NCBI RefSeq assembly: GCF_051379705.1
Contig: NZ_CP179868.1
Location: 3,162,001-3,226,000 of the forward strand
From: Ekhidna sp051379705
GTDB lineage: Bacteria; Bacteroidota; Bacteroidia; Cytophagales; Cyclobacteriaceae
Length of the DNA stretch: 64,000 bases
Direction of reading: 5' to 3'
In this document: positions 14,383 to 22,690 of the stretch, one piece after another
Layout of the letters: every line of letters starts with the position of its first letter
Numbering within the stretch: position 1 is the stretch's first letter
Notes under the pieces: model-generated
Databases searched by the model: none
What the model was told of the DNA's origin: nothing
The model's input: the letters and a program-made list of their open reading frames with translations, nothing else
Program-made: the position numbers and the translations under genes

Positions 14383-14488
14383 GCCCTATAACAATTATAT
14401 AAACGTAATATAAAAAATACGCTTGTACACAGCTTGTAACCATGTTTTTTTTGATCAATGCCGTTTTAACCTCCAAATTGGTGGGTAA
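14383..14488. promoter_or_regulatory. Putative attI-like platform and array promoter
   Basis: This 106-bp stretch lies between the first cassette and the recombinase start. It begins with the single recombination half GCCCTATAAC (AAC at 14390-14392), with no second palindromic arm, as attI sites do. Two direct repeats of GCTTGTA (14421-14427 and 14432-14438) resemble the DR1/DR2 binding repeats of attI. On the minus strand TACGTTTA (14400-14407) matches the -7 consensus at 7 of 8 positions and would start transcripts at the first cassette. Function is inferred from position. Confidence 0.5.
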
Positions 14489-15319
14489 ATGAGAATTCCC
14501 GATTTCCGTATGATATTAGAGGTTAAAAGATACTCCTCGAATACCATCAATACTTATGTAAGTCAGTTAAGAACTTTGTCAAAACAAATTGACCGATCAA
14601 TAGATCGTATATCGGAAAAAGAACTCAGAGATTGTGTTTTTCATTTGATCAGTCAAAGACAATATTCACGATCAGCTCAAAAACAACTTTTGGGAGCATT
14701 GAAACTCTACTATTCAGAGATCCATGGTATAGACTTGAAACTTGATTTTTTATTGCCTCATAAGTCTTCTTTCGTCCTTCCAGAGGTCTTGAGCAAAGAA
14801 GAGGTTTCAAGAATTCTTTCCATTAGAATGAATACCAAACACAGGGCAATCATCTCATTATTATACAGCGCAGGTTTACGAATAGGAGAAGTCATCAATT
14901 TACAAATCAAGTCCATTGATTCTGACAGAATGAAAATATTCATTAAAGGCGGGAAAGGAGTAAAAGACCGCTATGTTCCTCTTTCCGGTAAGCAATTGGC
15001 ATTGCTCAGAGCTTACTATAGAGAACATAAACCGAAAGATTACTTATTCGAAGGTCAAAATAAAGAATCCAAATACAGTGCTTCCAGTGCTAATAAATTT
15101 ATCAAGAGGTACGCAATAAAGGCGGGGATAAAAAAGAAAGTTTCTTCTCACATATTTCGTCATAGTTTTGCTACGCATCTCTTAGAGGATGGGATAGATG
15201 TACGAATTATTCAAAAACTACTGGGTCATAATAGCGTAAAGACAACAATGCTATATACACATGTTGCAGAAGCTAAATTACTCTCTATTGAGAGCCCGCT
15301 CGATACACTAGACTTCTAA
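14489..15319 (+). CDS. Tyrosine recombinase at the integron platform, without the IntI insertion
   Basis: The 276-residue protein has a SAM-like N-terminal core-binding domain (residues about 5-85) and a catalytic domain with R (GLRIGE, about residue 132), HxxR (SHIFRHSFATH), the second H/W-position His (LLGHNSVKTT) and the nucleophile Tyr (MLYTHV). It ends with SPLDTLDF, like the SPLD tail of IntI. The distance from the first Arg to HxxR is 90 residues, as in XerC/XerD and about 40 shorter than in IntI1, so the additional domain that lets IntI bind folded attC is absent. It is transcribed away from the cassettes, 97 bp from the first one. It is the obvious candidate for moving the cassettes, though it may be an unrelated Xer-like enzyme. 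Confidence 0.9.
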   Translation: MRIPDFRMILEVKRYSSNTINTYVSQLRTLSKQIDRSIDRISEKELRDCVFHLISQRQYSRSAQKQLLGALKLYYSEIHGIDLKLDFLLPHKSSFVLPEVLSKEEVSRILSIRMNTKHRAIISLLYSAGLRIGEVINLQIKSIDSDRMKIFIKGGKGVKDRYVPLSGKQLALLRAYYREHKPKDYLFEGQNKESKYSASSANKFIKRYAIKAGIKKKVSSHIFRHSFATHLLEDGIDVRIIQKLLGHNSVKTTMLYTHVAEAKLLSIESPLDTLDF

Positions 15320-15320
15320 C

Positions 15321-15350
15321 AAAAAAAGACCATCTTCCGACGATCTTTTC
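15321..15350. terminator. Weak bidirectional terminator between recombinase and SnoaL-like gene
   Basis: AAAAGA at 15324-15329 pairs with TCTTTT at 15344-15349, with a short imperfect inner stem, an A-run on one side and T-run on the other. It separates two convergent genes. Confidence 0.4.
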
Positions 15351-15375
15351 TCCTTATGATTCTTTTCGATTCCTG

Positions 15376-15753
15376 CTACACCAGCTCCGGCATCGGTGTA
15401 TAGAAAAATTGCTCCAATACCACTTTTCCATTTTCTACTTTGTATACGCACACCTCATCCATATCTATTGGGTGGTCCATACCTTTCATCGTAACATTGG
15501 TTTTCATAGTGATGGTAAAGAAATTCTCCGCTACCAGAGGATCCGAGATTTCACTGCTGTGAAACTCACTCACCATTTCGTTCCATTCCTTCCCTTTTTT
15601 CGCTATCGCATCAAAGCCTTGAACGGTGCCCCAAGGTGCACCTTCTGGCTCCTTGCTTACAATATCAGGGGAATAGAGTTCCTGAAATACCTGCTCGAAC
15701 TTGCCCTCCCGGCACAGCTCGACTAAACGTTTTGCTACTTCTTCTGTTGTCAT
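15376..15753 (-). CDS. SnoaL-like (NTF2-fold) protein
   Basis: The 125-residue protein has the small alpha+beta barrel pattern of the SnoaL/NTF2 superfamily: an N-terminal helical part with LYSPDIVSKEPEG, then the strands FFTITMKTNVTMKG, MDEVCVYKVENGKVVLEQFFY. Such proteins act as small isomerases or hydrolases or simply bind ligands, so no substrate can be given. It stands alone and converges with the recombinase gene. This is where the ordinary chromosome resumes. Confidence 0.75.
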   Translation of the reverse strand: MTTEEVAKRLVELCREGKFEQVFQELYSPDIVSKEPEGAPWGTVQGFDAIAKKGKEWNEMVSEFHSSEISDPLVAENFFTITMKTNVTMKGMDHPIDMDEVCVYKVENGKVVLEQFFYTPMPELV

Positions 15754-15882
15754 AATTATGTGTTAGAGTTGAACATGAGGTAAAGAAATTGGTTAGAGTG
15801 ACAGCCCTATGTCACTGGTTTGTCGAAATATGAAAAAATGTATATTGGTCGTGGGGGAAATTTTCCGAACTTGCCTAGTTCT

Positions 15883-16752
15883 ATGCGCCTCGTAATTGGA
15901 TGTATTTGTTGTTTACTCCTTACTCAAGTCCAGGGTCAACTATTGGATGTGGCCAAGGCCGAGTATTTATACGTGCCCGGCAGCAGTAGCAATTTTGAAT
16001 ATCACCGCCAGGAATTTGAAGTGAATGTTCCTTTTGAAGTAAAAGAGGGAGGATACCTGTTTGTTGGTTTCGACTACAGTCGGATCGTATTCAGATTTCA
16101 GGAAACGGAGGATTCCTACGATAAGACGCATGCGGAAAACTTTCAGTCCATCGACCTGAACCTCACCTATACGTTTGAAATGAAAAATAACTGGCGCTTT
16201 GGACTTCAGCTCTCGCCTTCAATCAACAGTAATTTTCAGGATGGAATTACTTCGGATGATTTCCTCATGAATGGAGTAGCGGCATTCATCAAAACGAAAG
16301 ATGGTTCGGAAAGCAAAAAACGAAACCGGCTTATTATTGGATTGGCCTACTCTACCATTTCCAGGGTTCCTATTCCATTTCCTTTTATCAATTACTACAG
16401 AAAATTTCATCCGAAATGGTCCTATACCATCGGAGCTCCTTATTCCAATATTCAGTATCACGCATCTGAAAAAAATCGATTTAAAATACATGCGGAAGGC
16501 GATGCGTTCAATGCACACATTCAGGAGGACATTCTAGTTGAAAATTTTGGAATTGCGGATCGCATCAGGGTGTTTATCATCAACGTGGGCTTCCGATACG
16601 AGTACAAATTTTCCGAGCACATAGAATCGTACTTGGTACTTTCCCGCACGGTCTTCTCAGACCTGCAATTGAGAAAAGGAAAAGACATGATTTTTCAGCC
16701 GGGATTGGACAATGCCATGTTTTTCCGATTGGGCGTTCGCTGCAAAATCTAG
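15883..16752 (+). CDS. Outer-membrane beta-barrel protein (DUF6268-like)
   Basis: I take the ATG at 15883 because it begins a signal peptide (MRLVIGCICCLLLTQVQGQ); the upstream start at 15820 adds a soluble leader. The 289-residue product has alternating hydrophobic and polar strands (NWRFGLQLSPSIN, RNRLIIGLAYSTIS, IRVFIINVGFRYEYKF) and ends in an outer-membrane-type strand (AMFFRLGVRCKI). The pattern fits Bacteroidota barrel proteins of the DUF6268 kind. Its stop codon abuts that of the convergent lycopene cyclase. Function is unknown. Confidence 0.65.
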   Translation: MRLVIGCICCLLLTQVQGQLLDVAKAEYLYVPGSSSNFEYHRQEFEVNVPFEVKEGGYLFVGFDYSRIVFRFQETEDSYDKTHAENFQSIDLNLTYTFEMKNNWRFGLQLSPSINSNFQDGITSDDFLMNGVAAFIKTKDGSESKKRNRLIIGLAYSTISRVPIPFPFINYYRKFHPKWSYTIGAPYSNIQYHASEKNRFKIHAEGDAFNAHIQEDILVENFGIADRIRVFIINVGFRYEYKFSEHIESYLVLSRTVFSDLQLRKGKDMIFQPGLDNAMFFRLGVRCKI

Positions 16753-17892
16753 CTATCGCCAGAAGGTAGAAAGGAACGCTCGCCAGAACTGTGGCCGGTT
16801 CAATGAAAACATCACTTTAAAATCCTCCCGAAGCGAACTCTCTTCATCAAGGAATCTAAACACCGACTGAATGGGCGGTTTGGTGTACAGCTTAGTGAAG
16901 ATGTCTTCCCCCAGATCGTTGCGAGAAGACAGGACATTCAGGAAGATGGAATCATACCTTCTGAATCGTGAGGTTCCAATGCCTTTTTCAGGTCGCTTTC
17001 CACGCTTGATGTTTTCTACCATCATTGTTGAATAGCGATCTGCATTTTTGAATGAATACCCTGAGGATGGTCGCACCCAGCCTCCTGCAGTCCCGATCTT
17101 GGTGATGTACTTGGTGTGATGCCTATGAAATGGGTAGTCCGACATGGGAATTACTCCTTGCTCAACTTCTTTGATCTGATAGTTGCCGGTTGCTAAATAC
17201 TTCTTGATGTATTCGTTGAGATAGGTGTCGTATTCGTCATCCGGAAGCAGCTGATCATTGAACAGCGTAAATTCTACCAATGCCATGTTGGAAGAAAGTG
17301 GCAGTACATACGTGAAGCTGGTGCTGTCTTTCCATTTCAGCCGGTAGTCCATCATGGTGAAAGTCTCAGGATCGAAGATCGGATTTTCCGTCTCGATAAA
17401 CCAACCTTTAAAATGCTGAACCAATGAATGATACTTTTCCTTCTTCTCTTGAAATTCCAAAGGAATGCGACTGTCAAAAATGTGTGTAGCGTGATAGTTT
17501 CCTTCTAGACCCTTGATCTCTTGTACTTCAATATCAAGAACCTCGTCTTTCACCCAATCTATCGAATCTGATTTTAAAAGTGCTGCCTTGGCATATGCAT
17601 AGAAATCTGCCGACCGCACCATCTTATATCGGTAGGGAGAGAGATTGAAATCAATGGTTTCTTTTGCATTGAAAAACAAGCCATGCTTCCAGGTTTGTGT
17701 TGCCAGCTGATCCCAGAGTGTTTCACCTTGCTCCCAAAAGCACCACGTGCGATCGTTGGCCACCTTGTCATCTTTATCGAGCAGCAGAATACGCTTTCCA
17801 GAAAAAAAATCATCATTGATCATTTTCAACGCGAGCTGTAATCCAGCAGCTCCAACACCTACAATTGCATAGTCGTATGTGGCTTGGTCCAT
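16753..17892 (-). CDS. crtY: Lycopene beta-cyclase (CrtY type)
   Basis: The 379-residue protein starts with a dinucleotide-binding motif (VGVGAAGLQLA, residues 11-21), followed by DRTWCFWE near residue 46 and GGWVRPSSGYSF near residue 275, both hallmarks of the CrtY family. The enzyme closes the ends of lycopene into beta-ionone rings, leading to beta-carotene and, in marine Bacteroidota, zeaxanthin-type pigments. No other carotenoid gene is in the window, so the pathway must be encoded elsewhere. The gene appears to stand alone. Confidence 0.9.
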   Translation of the reverse strand: MDQATYDYAIVGVGAAGLQLALKMINDDFFSGKRILLLDKDDKVANDRTWCFWEQGETLWDQLATQTWKHGLFFNAKETIDFNLSPYRYKMVRSADFYAYAKAALLKSDSIDWVKDEVLDIEVQEIKGLEGNYHATHIFDSRIPLEFQEKKEKYHSLVQHFKGWFIETENPIFDPETFTMMDYRLKWKDSTSFTYVLPLSSNMALVEFTLFNDQLLPDDEYDTYLNEYIKKYLATGNYQIKEVEQGVIPMSDYPFHRHHTKYITKIGTAGGWVRPSSGYSFKNADRYSTMMVENIKRGKRPEKGIGTSRFRRYDSIFLNVLSSRNDLGEDIFTKLYTKPPIQSVFRFLDEESSLREDFKVMFSLNRPQFWRAFLSTFWR

Positions 17893-17966
17893 CTTGGCTT
17901 AAATATAAGAAGCCCTGCTTTCGCAGGGCCACAACCACTAACTTTCACTAACCTATTTTGTTTATG

Positions 17967-18212
17967 CTAATGGTTTAATTCTGAACACTCATAACCAAAA
18001 CGTTCCAGAATTACCGCAATGTTCTCGCAAGAGAAGATGGTTGATTCCACCTTCAGCACACGTTCCCAGTCTTCCAGATCCACAGACCAGCGTTTGATGG
18101 AGTTGATCTGGCTGAATACCTGATTTACTCGTGCAACATCTCTTTTGGTTTTGATATTGCTTTTCAATATCAACACATTGATTTCTTTTTCTGATCTGGT
18201 AAGTGTTCTCAT
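17967..18212 (-). CDS. Small ferredoxin-fold protein, HMA-like, after a TonB receptor
   Basis: The 81-residue protein has a beta-alpha-beta-beta-alpha-beta pattern (EINVLILKSNI, helix DVARVNQVFSQ, RWSVDLEDWERVLKVES, ENIAVILERFGYECSEL), like heavy-metal-associated domains, but without the CxxC metal site. It lies 5 bp after the TonB-dependent receptor and is surely co-transcribed with it. Similar metal-site-less proteins are seen behind receptors in related bacteria, but I cannot say what it binds. Confidence 0.6.
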   Translation of the reverse strand: MRTLTRSEKEINVLILKSNIKTKRDVARVNQVFSQINSIKRWSVDLEDWERVLKVESTIFSCENIAVILERFGYECSELNH

Positions 18213-18217
18213 AGCTA

Positions 18218-20617
18218 TTAAAATTGGATGCGATACATGACATCAGGGAAAAATCCGATCTGATCAACCACATTGACCTGGTCGGTCACCTGATTATATC
18301 TTCTTACAAATTCATTTTTTCTATTGGTCAAATTTTGAAAGTCAACAAAAAACTGGTGTGAGACTTTCTTCCTGTTTAGTCGAACCCCAAATTTTGCATC
18401 CCAGCGGAAGTACTGTCCATACCTTTCACTAAATGCCACATCATCCTGACGCACTTCTCTACCTAAGTTGTCCCGAGTCGCATCTACATCTATTGGAGTA
18501 AATGGTCTTCCGCCGGCGGTCGTTACTTTGGTGTCAAATGTCCAGGCATTCTGTCCATTGGGACCAAACTTCCATTCCTTCCCGAATAGCACATTCAATA
18601 CATAGTTGTTATTGAATACCGTGTTTCGCAGCACTCCATCACTGCCTTCATATTGTGACTCAAATACAGAGGTCGTTAAAAGCATGTAATAGTTCCGGCT
18701 AAAGAATTTTTCAAGAGTGATTTCTGTACCATAGTTGAATCCGGTACCATCACTAACCAATGATCCCTTCTCTTCGAAGATGAAATCATTTCCTTCATTA
18801 AGAACTGAATAGCTGGATGCCGATTGTTCTACCGGCACATCAAAAATATCCTGGTAGTATACTTCAGCTTTTAGCCTCCAGTCTGTACCCAGATTGCGAT
18901 CCATTCCCAGCACAAAGTGATGTGCTTTGATGAAGTCAAGATTTTGGTTTGTGCGGACAGTGTTTCCTGGTGATACTTCTTCCTGATAGAAAAGTACAGG
19001 GGAAGGTACCGCCTGGCCGTGTAGTCCGTATGCTAAGCTCCATCGTTGAATAGGCGTCTGTTGCCAGCTTATCGCAGCTCTTGGTTCAAGGATAAACTCA
19101 TCCATGAATTGGTGATATTGAGAATGTAATCCGAAGGTGGTAGAAAGATCATCCGTCAGTTTGTATTCAGCCTGACTATATACCTGAAGCAGGTTATAGT
19201 TTTCACTTACGTTGGTATTGGTAAGGAAATAATCCGGCACGCCATCGTTATTTGCGTCTGGTATAGATACGCGATCGTCTCGGTCTTCTGCAAAGAGATC
19301 AAGATTATAGGTCTCATTTAAAAATCCGGCTCTTAGGTTCCATCGTGCGCTGAATTTTGCGTTCAAAGTTGAGGTGATGGTGTACCGATTTTCTCTATTT
19401 CTTACGTTGGTCGCTCGATACTTCCCAATGAGCTCATCGTTTTGATCAAGCATTCGGTTGTCTTGCAGATATTCATTGAAATTGGTTGAAGCGCCCAATG
19501 AGGACTTGAGGTAAGTGTTTTTACCCAAGCGAATGGTATGCGCCATCCCAATCATTCCCAGTTCATTTTGAACAAATGCGTCCTGCTCTGGATTTGCGAA
19601 TAAGTCTGTGTCGTCAATATCATCACCCAAAAAGTCGATGTTACTCTTACCTCCCAATCCAAAAATTTCAAATCGGCCAAGTTTGGTATCTCCAAGGTTT
19701 GCCTTGAAAGAGATGTCCTGATAGAATGGAATGGCTGACGTACCTGTGGCAGCCAGACTCGCAATTCCGTAGCGATAGGAAGTGACAAATGAAGAGTTGT
19801 TTTTCTTGCTGATCGGACCTTCAGCCATAAACTCAAGTCCACTAAATGCAGAAAGCTGGCCAGTGAATTCGTATTTGTCCGTGTTTCCGTTTCTGAAAAA
19901 CACGTCAAAAACTGCTGCATTGGCATTGCCATACTCAGCAGGGAAAGCCCCGGTAAGGAAATCTGATGTACGAAGCAGGTTTGTATTTAAGGCATTTACA
20001 GGCCCGCCGGTGGTGCCTTGAGTGGCAAAGTGGTTCGTCGTTGCGATTGGAATGCCTTCAATTCTCCACAACAGTCCGATAGGAGAGTTGCCTCTAACCA
20101 CTATGTCATTTCGAGCATCATTGGTTGCATTTACACCTGCAAATGAGGTAGCTAGTTTAGCCACGTCATTTCTTCCACCAGAAAATCGTGTGACTTCCTC
20201 CAGGCTAAAGGTACGTGCACTGACTTTGGCCATGTCATTAATCGGCAGATCTTTGTCAGCATCTGCCGTTACCACAACCTCTTGCAGGCTTTCAACAGAC
20301 TCTTCTAAGAGCACACGTAAAATCACTTCTTTTCCAGAAGTGACGAGTACGTTTGGAAGCGAAATGCTTTTATACCCGATGTAGGTCACAGCAAATGTCT
20401 GTCTCCCAACCGGGACATTTTCAATTCTGAATTCTCCGTTGACGTCTGCCACTGCACCTTGCACAGGGTCGGAACCGACCAGCTGAATGGTGGCGCCAAT
20501 GAGTGGATATTCCGCTTGAGCGTCCAGGATAATTCCTTTAACAGTTTGGTCCTGGGCAACGCTTGCAAGTGAAACAAGGATTCCGAGGATTGTAATGATA
20601 GCTTTCGAATTTTTCAT
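18218..20617 (-). CDS. TonB-dependent receptor with carboxypeptidase-regulatory domain
   Basis: The 799-residue outer-membrane protein has a signal peptide (about 1-21), a carboxypeptidase-regulatory-like beta-sandwich (about 24-112: VKGIILDAQAEYPLIGATIQL, GEFRIENVPVG), a plug domain (about 135-260, with DIVVRGNSPIGLLWRIEGIPI) and a large barrel ending in YRIQF. Such receptors import ligands with energy from TonB/ExbB/ExbD. There is no SusD partner, so a glycan substrate is not implied; metal chelates or small molecules are possible. The short HMA-like gene follows directly. Confidence 0.88.
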   Translation of the reverse strand: MKNSKAIITILGILVSLASVAQDQTVKGIILDAQAEYPLIGATIQLVGSDPVQGAVADVNGEFRIENVPVGRQTFAVTYIGYKSISLPNVLVTSGKEVILRVLLEESVESLQEVVVTADADKDLPINDMAKVSARTFSLEEVTRFSGGRNDVAKLATSFAGVNATNDARNDIVVRGNSPIGLLWRIEGIPIATTNHFATQGTTGGPVNALNTNLLRTSDFLTGAFPAEYGNANAAVFDVFFRNGNTDKYEFTGQLSAFSGLEFMAEGPISKKNNSSFVTSYRYGIASLAATGTSAIPFYQDISFKANLGDTKLGRFEIFGLGGKSNIDFLGDDIDDTDLFANPEQDAFVQNELGMIGMAHTIRLGKNTYLKSSLGASTNFNEYLQDNRMLDQNDELIGKYRATNVRNRENRYTITSTLNAKFSARWNLRAGFLNETYNLDLFAEDRDDRVSIPDANNDGVPDYFLTNTNVSENYNLLQVYSQAEYKLTDDLSTTFGLHSQYHQFMDEFILEPRAAISWQQTPIQRWSLAYGLHGQAVPSPVLFYQEEVSPGNTVRTNQNLDFIKAHHFVLGMDRNLGTDWRLKAEVYYQDIFDVPVEQSASSYSVLNEGNDFIFEEKGSLVSDGTGFNYGTEITLEKFFSRNYYMLLTTSVFESQYEGSDGVLRNTVFNNNYVLNVLFGKEWKFGPNGQNAWTFDTKVTTAGGRPFTPIDVDATRDNLGREVRQDDVAFSERYGQYFRWDAKFGVRLNRKKVSHQFFVDFQNLTNRKNEFVRRYNQVTDQVNVVDQIGFFPDVMYRIQF

Positions 20618-20861
20618 TGTTTTGAGTATTGATTTCGACGGCTAACCTATAAGTAGAGACTTTGCTTGAAAACGATATTCTGTGTCAGACAGCTCGAAAA
20701 TCTGCCGAAACGGCAATTTTAATAGCTGAAGCCTCAAGAATGATCATTATACTGTCTGGTCCATTTCAAGTGGGCATATTCCGGTTTCGCTGCTGAAATT
20801 CCAGCTTTCATTGGTTTACTATCCAAAATCTCTTTAGCCATTATTTATCTTTAAGGTTGAG
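20618..20861. promoter_or_regulatory. Divergent regulatory region with a palindrome
   Basis: This is the 244-bp space between the TonB receptor and the LytS-type kinase. It contains the perfect palindrome TGCCG-AAA-CGGCA at 20703-20715, which may be an operator. I could not assign promoter elements with confidence. Confidence 0.4.
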
Positions 20862-21902
20862 ATGAAGTTGAAAGAAGTATATATCAGATGGATTGGAATT
20901 TTAGTTGTTGCTGCAATAGCCACAATTAATGATGAGAAAAGCGGCCACATGAGTGAGGAACCACTTTGGTTGCATTTTGTGGTTTCTTTAAGCTTCACTA
21001 TAGTTTATTGGAATGGGGCAACTTTTGTTATATATCGATTTAGGAAGCTGTTTCCTGAAATTAGTAAAACAGCAAGAAGGCTGTCTTTGACAGCTCCTAT
21101 TGTTGTGATTTGGATGATTTTAGGAGGTATACCAGTCAAACTCTTATTTGGGCTTTGTGATATTAGGGAGGCATTTACTTTTAGTGAACATGCGGAATTT
21201 CTTCCTTTTAATATGGTAGCTGCTACAGTAATCTCCCTAGGATATGAAGCTTTCTACTTTTTTGATAAATGGAAAGAACAGTTCACTTTGAATCAACAGC
21301 TAAAAAATCAGCAAATCAGGACTCAGTATGAGGTGTTGCAGAATCAGATGAGCCCACACTTCTTATTTAATAGCCTCAATACGCTCACAACCATTATCCC
21401 TGAAAATGCAGATGCTGCTGTTTCTTTTACAGAAAAACTCTCGGAAGTATATCGATACATTTTACAGAACAAGGATCGCGAACTGGTCAGTTTAAAGGAA
21501 GAAATTGAGTTTGTGAAGTCATACTTGTTTCTGCTTCGGATGCGATATCCGGACAACTTAAGTGTGGAATTCAGCATTGATGATAAATACCTGGATCTCA
21601 CAATTCCTCCATTGACATTACAGATGTTGGCCGAAAATGCCATTAAGCACAATGTGGTATCCAAGGCTAAACCATTGCACATTGATATTTACATCGAAAA
21701 TGGAAAATCAGTGATAGTTAAGAATAATCTTCAGCGTAAAAATTCACTTGAAAAGTCTACAAAAACAGGTCTTGATAATATCCGCAAGCGATACAACATA
21801 TTGGGCCAAAAGGAAATAGATATAATCACGAGTGCATCTAATTTCATGGTGGCTGTTCCGCTCATTGATTTGCTTGAAGAGAAAGATTTAAGGTTCACCT
21901 AA
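20862..21902 (+). CDS. LytS-type sensor histidine kinase
   Basis: The 346-residue kinase has four predicted N-terminal membrane helices (residues about 8-135) and a cytoplasmic His_kinase region with phospho-acceptor His166 in NQMSPHFLFNSLN, then the ATP-binding N-box LAENAIKHN near residue 263. The short loops leave no large sensor domain. Its stop overlaps the start of the response regulator (TAATG at 21900-21904). The signal is unknown. Confidence 0.88.
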   Translation: MKLKEVYIRWIGILVVAAIATINDEKSGHMSEEPLWLHFVVSLSFTIVYWNGATFVIYRFRKLFPEISKTARRLSLTAPIVVIWMILGGIPVKLLFGLCDIREAFTFSEHAEFLPFNMVAATVISLGYEAFYFFDKWKEQFTLNQQLKNQQIRTQYEVLQNQMSPHFLFNSLNTLTTIIPENADAAVSFTEKLSEVYRYILQNKDRELVSLKEEIEFVKSYLFLLRMRYPDNLSVEFSIDDKYLDLTIPPLTLQMLAENAIKHNVVSKAKPLHIDIYIENGKSVIVKNNLQRKNSLEKSTKTGLDNIRKRYNILGQKEIDIITSASNFMVAVPLIDLLEEKDLRFT

Positions 21903-22663
21903 TGAAAGTACTGATTGTTGAGGATGAAGCACCGGCGTTCAGAAGGTTAGAAAAAATCCTTTTGGAGATCGATCCTACCATCGAGATTGTGGAGGTACTA
22001 GACAGTGTGGAGGACACGGTAAAGTGGATGAATAATCATGAACATCCGGATCTGGCTTTGTTAGATATTCAAATAAGCGACGGCATCAGCTTTCAGATTT
22101 TTGATCAAGTTGAATTTAAATGTCCCATCATTTTTACAACAGCCTTTGACGAGTATTTGCTCAAGGCATTCAAGGTCAATAGCATCGATTATTTGCTAAA
22201 ACCCATAAAGAAAGAAGACCTGGAACGCTCGCTCGAAAAGTATCGAAATCTACAAACAAACTTTAGTCAAAACGGTGTAGACATGGCTGCCTTGCTTAAT
22301 CAGATTAACTTAAGTGAGACGAAGCATAAATCACGTTTTTTGGTTAAGCAGGGAGATAAAATGCTTGCTATTCGTTCGGAAGATATCGTTTGTTTTCAAA
22401 GTAAACACGGAGTAATACATATCAATACCAAAAACGACAAAACCTATCTTTCTGACTTCACGCTGGACGAACTCTCCAACCAACTTGATCCAAGGGTTTT
22501 CTTTCGAGCCAATCGGCAGTTTATTGTTAGCGCCGACTATATCACCTCTGTTCATAAGTACTTCAAAGGCAAGCTGATGATTGAGATGGATCATTTTTCA
22601 GATGAGCAAATACTTGTAAGTAGCGAAAAAGCCACATCATTAAAACAGTGGCTTGATCAATAG
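21902..22663 (+). CDS. LytTR-family response regulator
   Basis: The 253-residue protein has a receiver domain with the acidic pair ED8/9, phospho-acceptor Asp55 (LALLDIQISDG) and Lys in LLKPIKK, and a C-terminal LytTR DNA-binding domain (about 150-250, FRANRQFIVSADYI). It is paired with the overlapping kinase upstream. Targets may include the membrane protein 27 bp downstream. Confidence 0.9.
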   Translation: MKVLIVEDEAPAFRRLEKILLEIDPTIEIVEVLDSVEDTVKWMNNHEHPDLALLDIQISDGISFQIFDQVEFKCPIIFTTAFDEYLLKAFKVNSIDYLLKPIKKEDLERSLEKYRNLQTNFSQNGVDMAALLNQINLSETKHKSRFLVKQGDKMLAIRSEDIVCFQSKHGVIHINTKNDKTYLSDFTLDELSNQLDPRVFFRANRQFIVSADYITSVHKYFKGKLMIEMDHFSDEQILVSSEKATSLKQWLDQ

Positions 22664-22690
22664 CATTCGTCCTGCTATATTCACAGCGTT

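Larger units (their letters stand above)
460..15319 (-). mobile_element. Integron-like cassette array with a divergent tyrosine recombinase
   Basis: Eleven cassettes on the minus strand, plus a decayed remnant at the far left, are separated by imperfect palindromes with the layout of integron attC sites. The array ends at 14390-14392, beside a plus-strand tyrosine recombinase gene that points away from it, which is the layout of an integron platform. For nine cassettes the outer 8-10 bp at the 5' end of the cassette (G/TTA...) is the reverse complement of the sequence just 3' of its gene, as circular cassettes closed by their own attC require. Examples are GTTAGTGAGC with GCTCACTAAC, and GTTACCTTGA with TCAAGGTAAC. 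The contents are typical of large chromosomal integrons: secreted unknowns, a toxin-antitoxin pair, a restriction-modification system and a duplicated cassette. What does not fit a classical integron is the recombinase, which lacks the IntI insertion. Confidence 0.85.

Noticed and set aside
14489..15319. Naming the recombinase intI
   Set aside because: The insertion between the first Arg and HxxR that defines IntI is absent, so I give no gene symbol.
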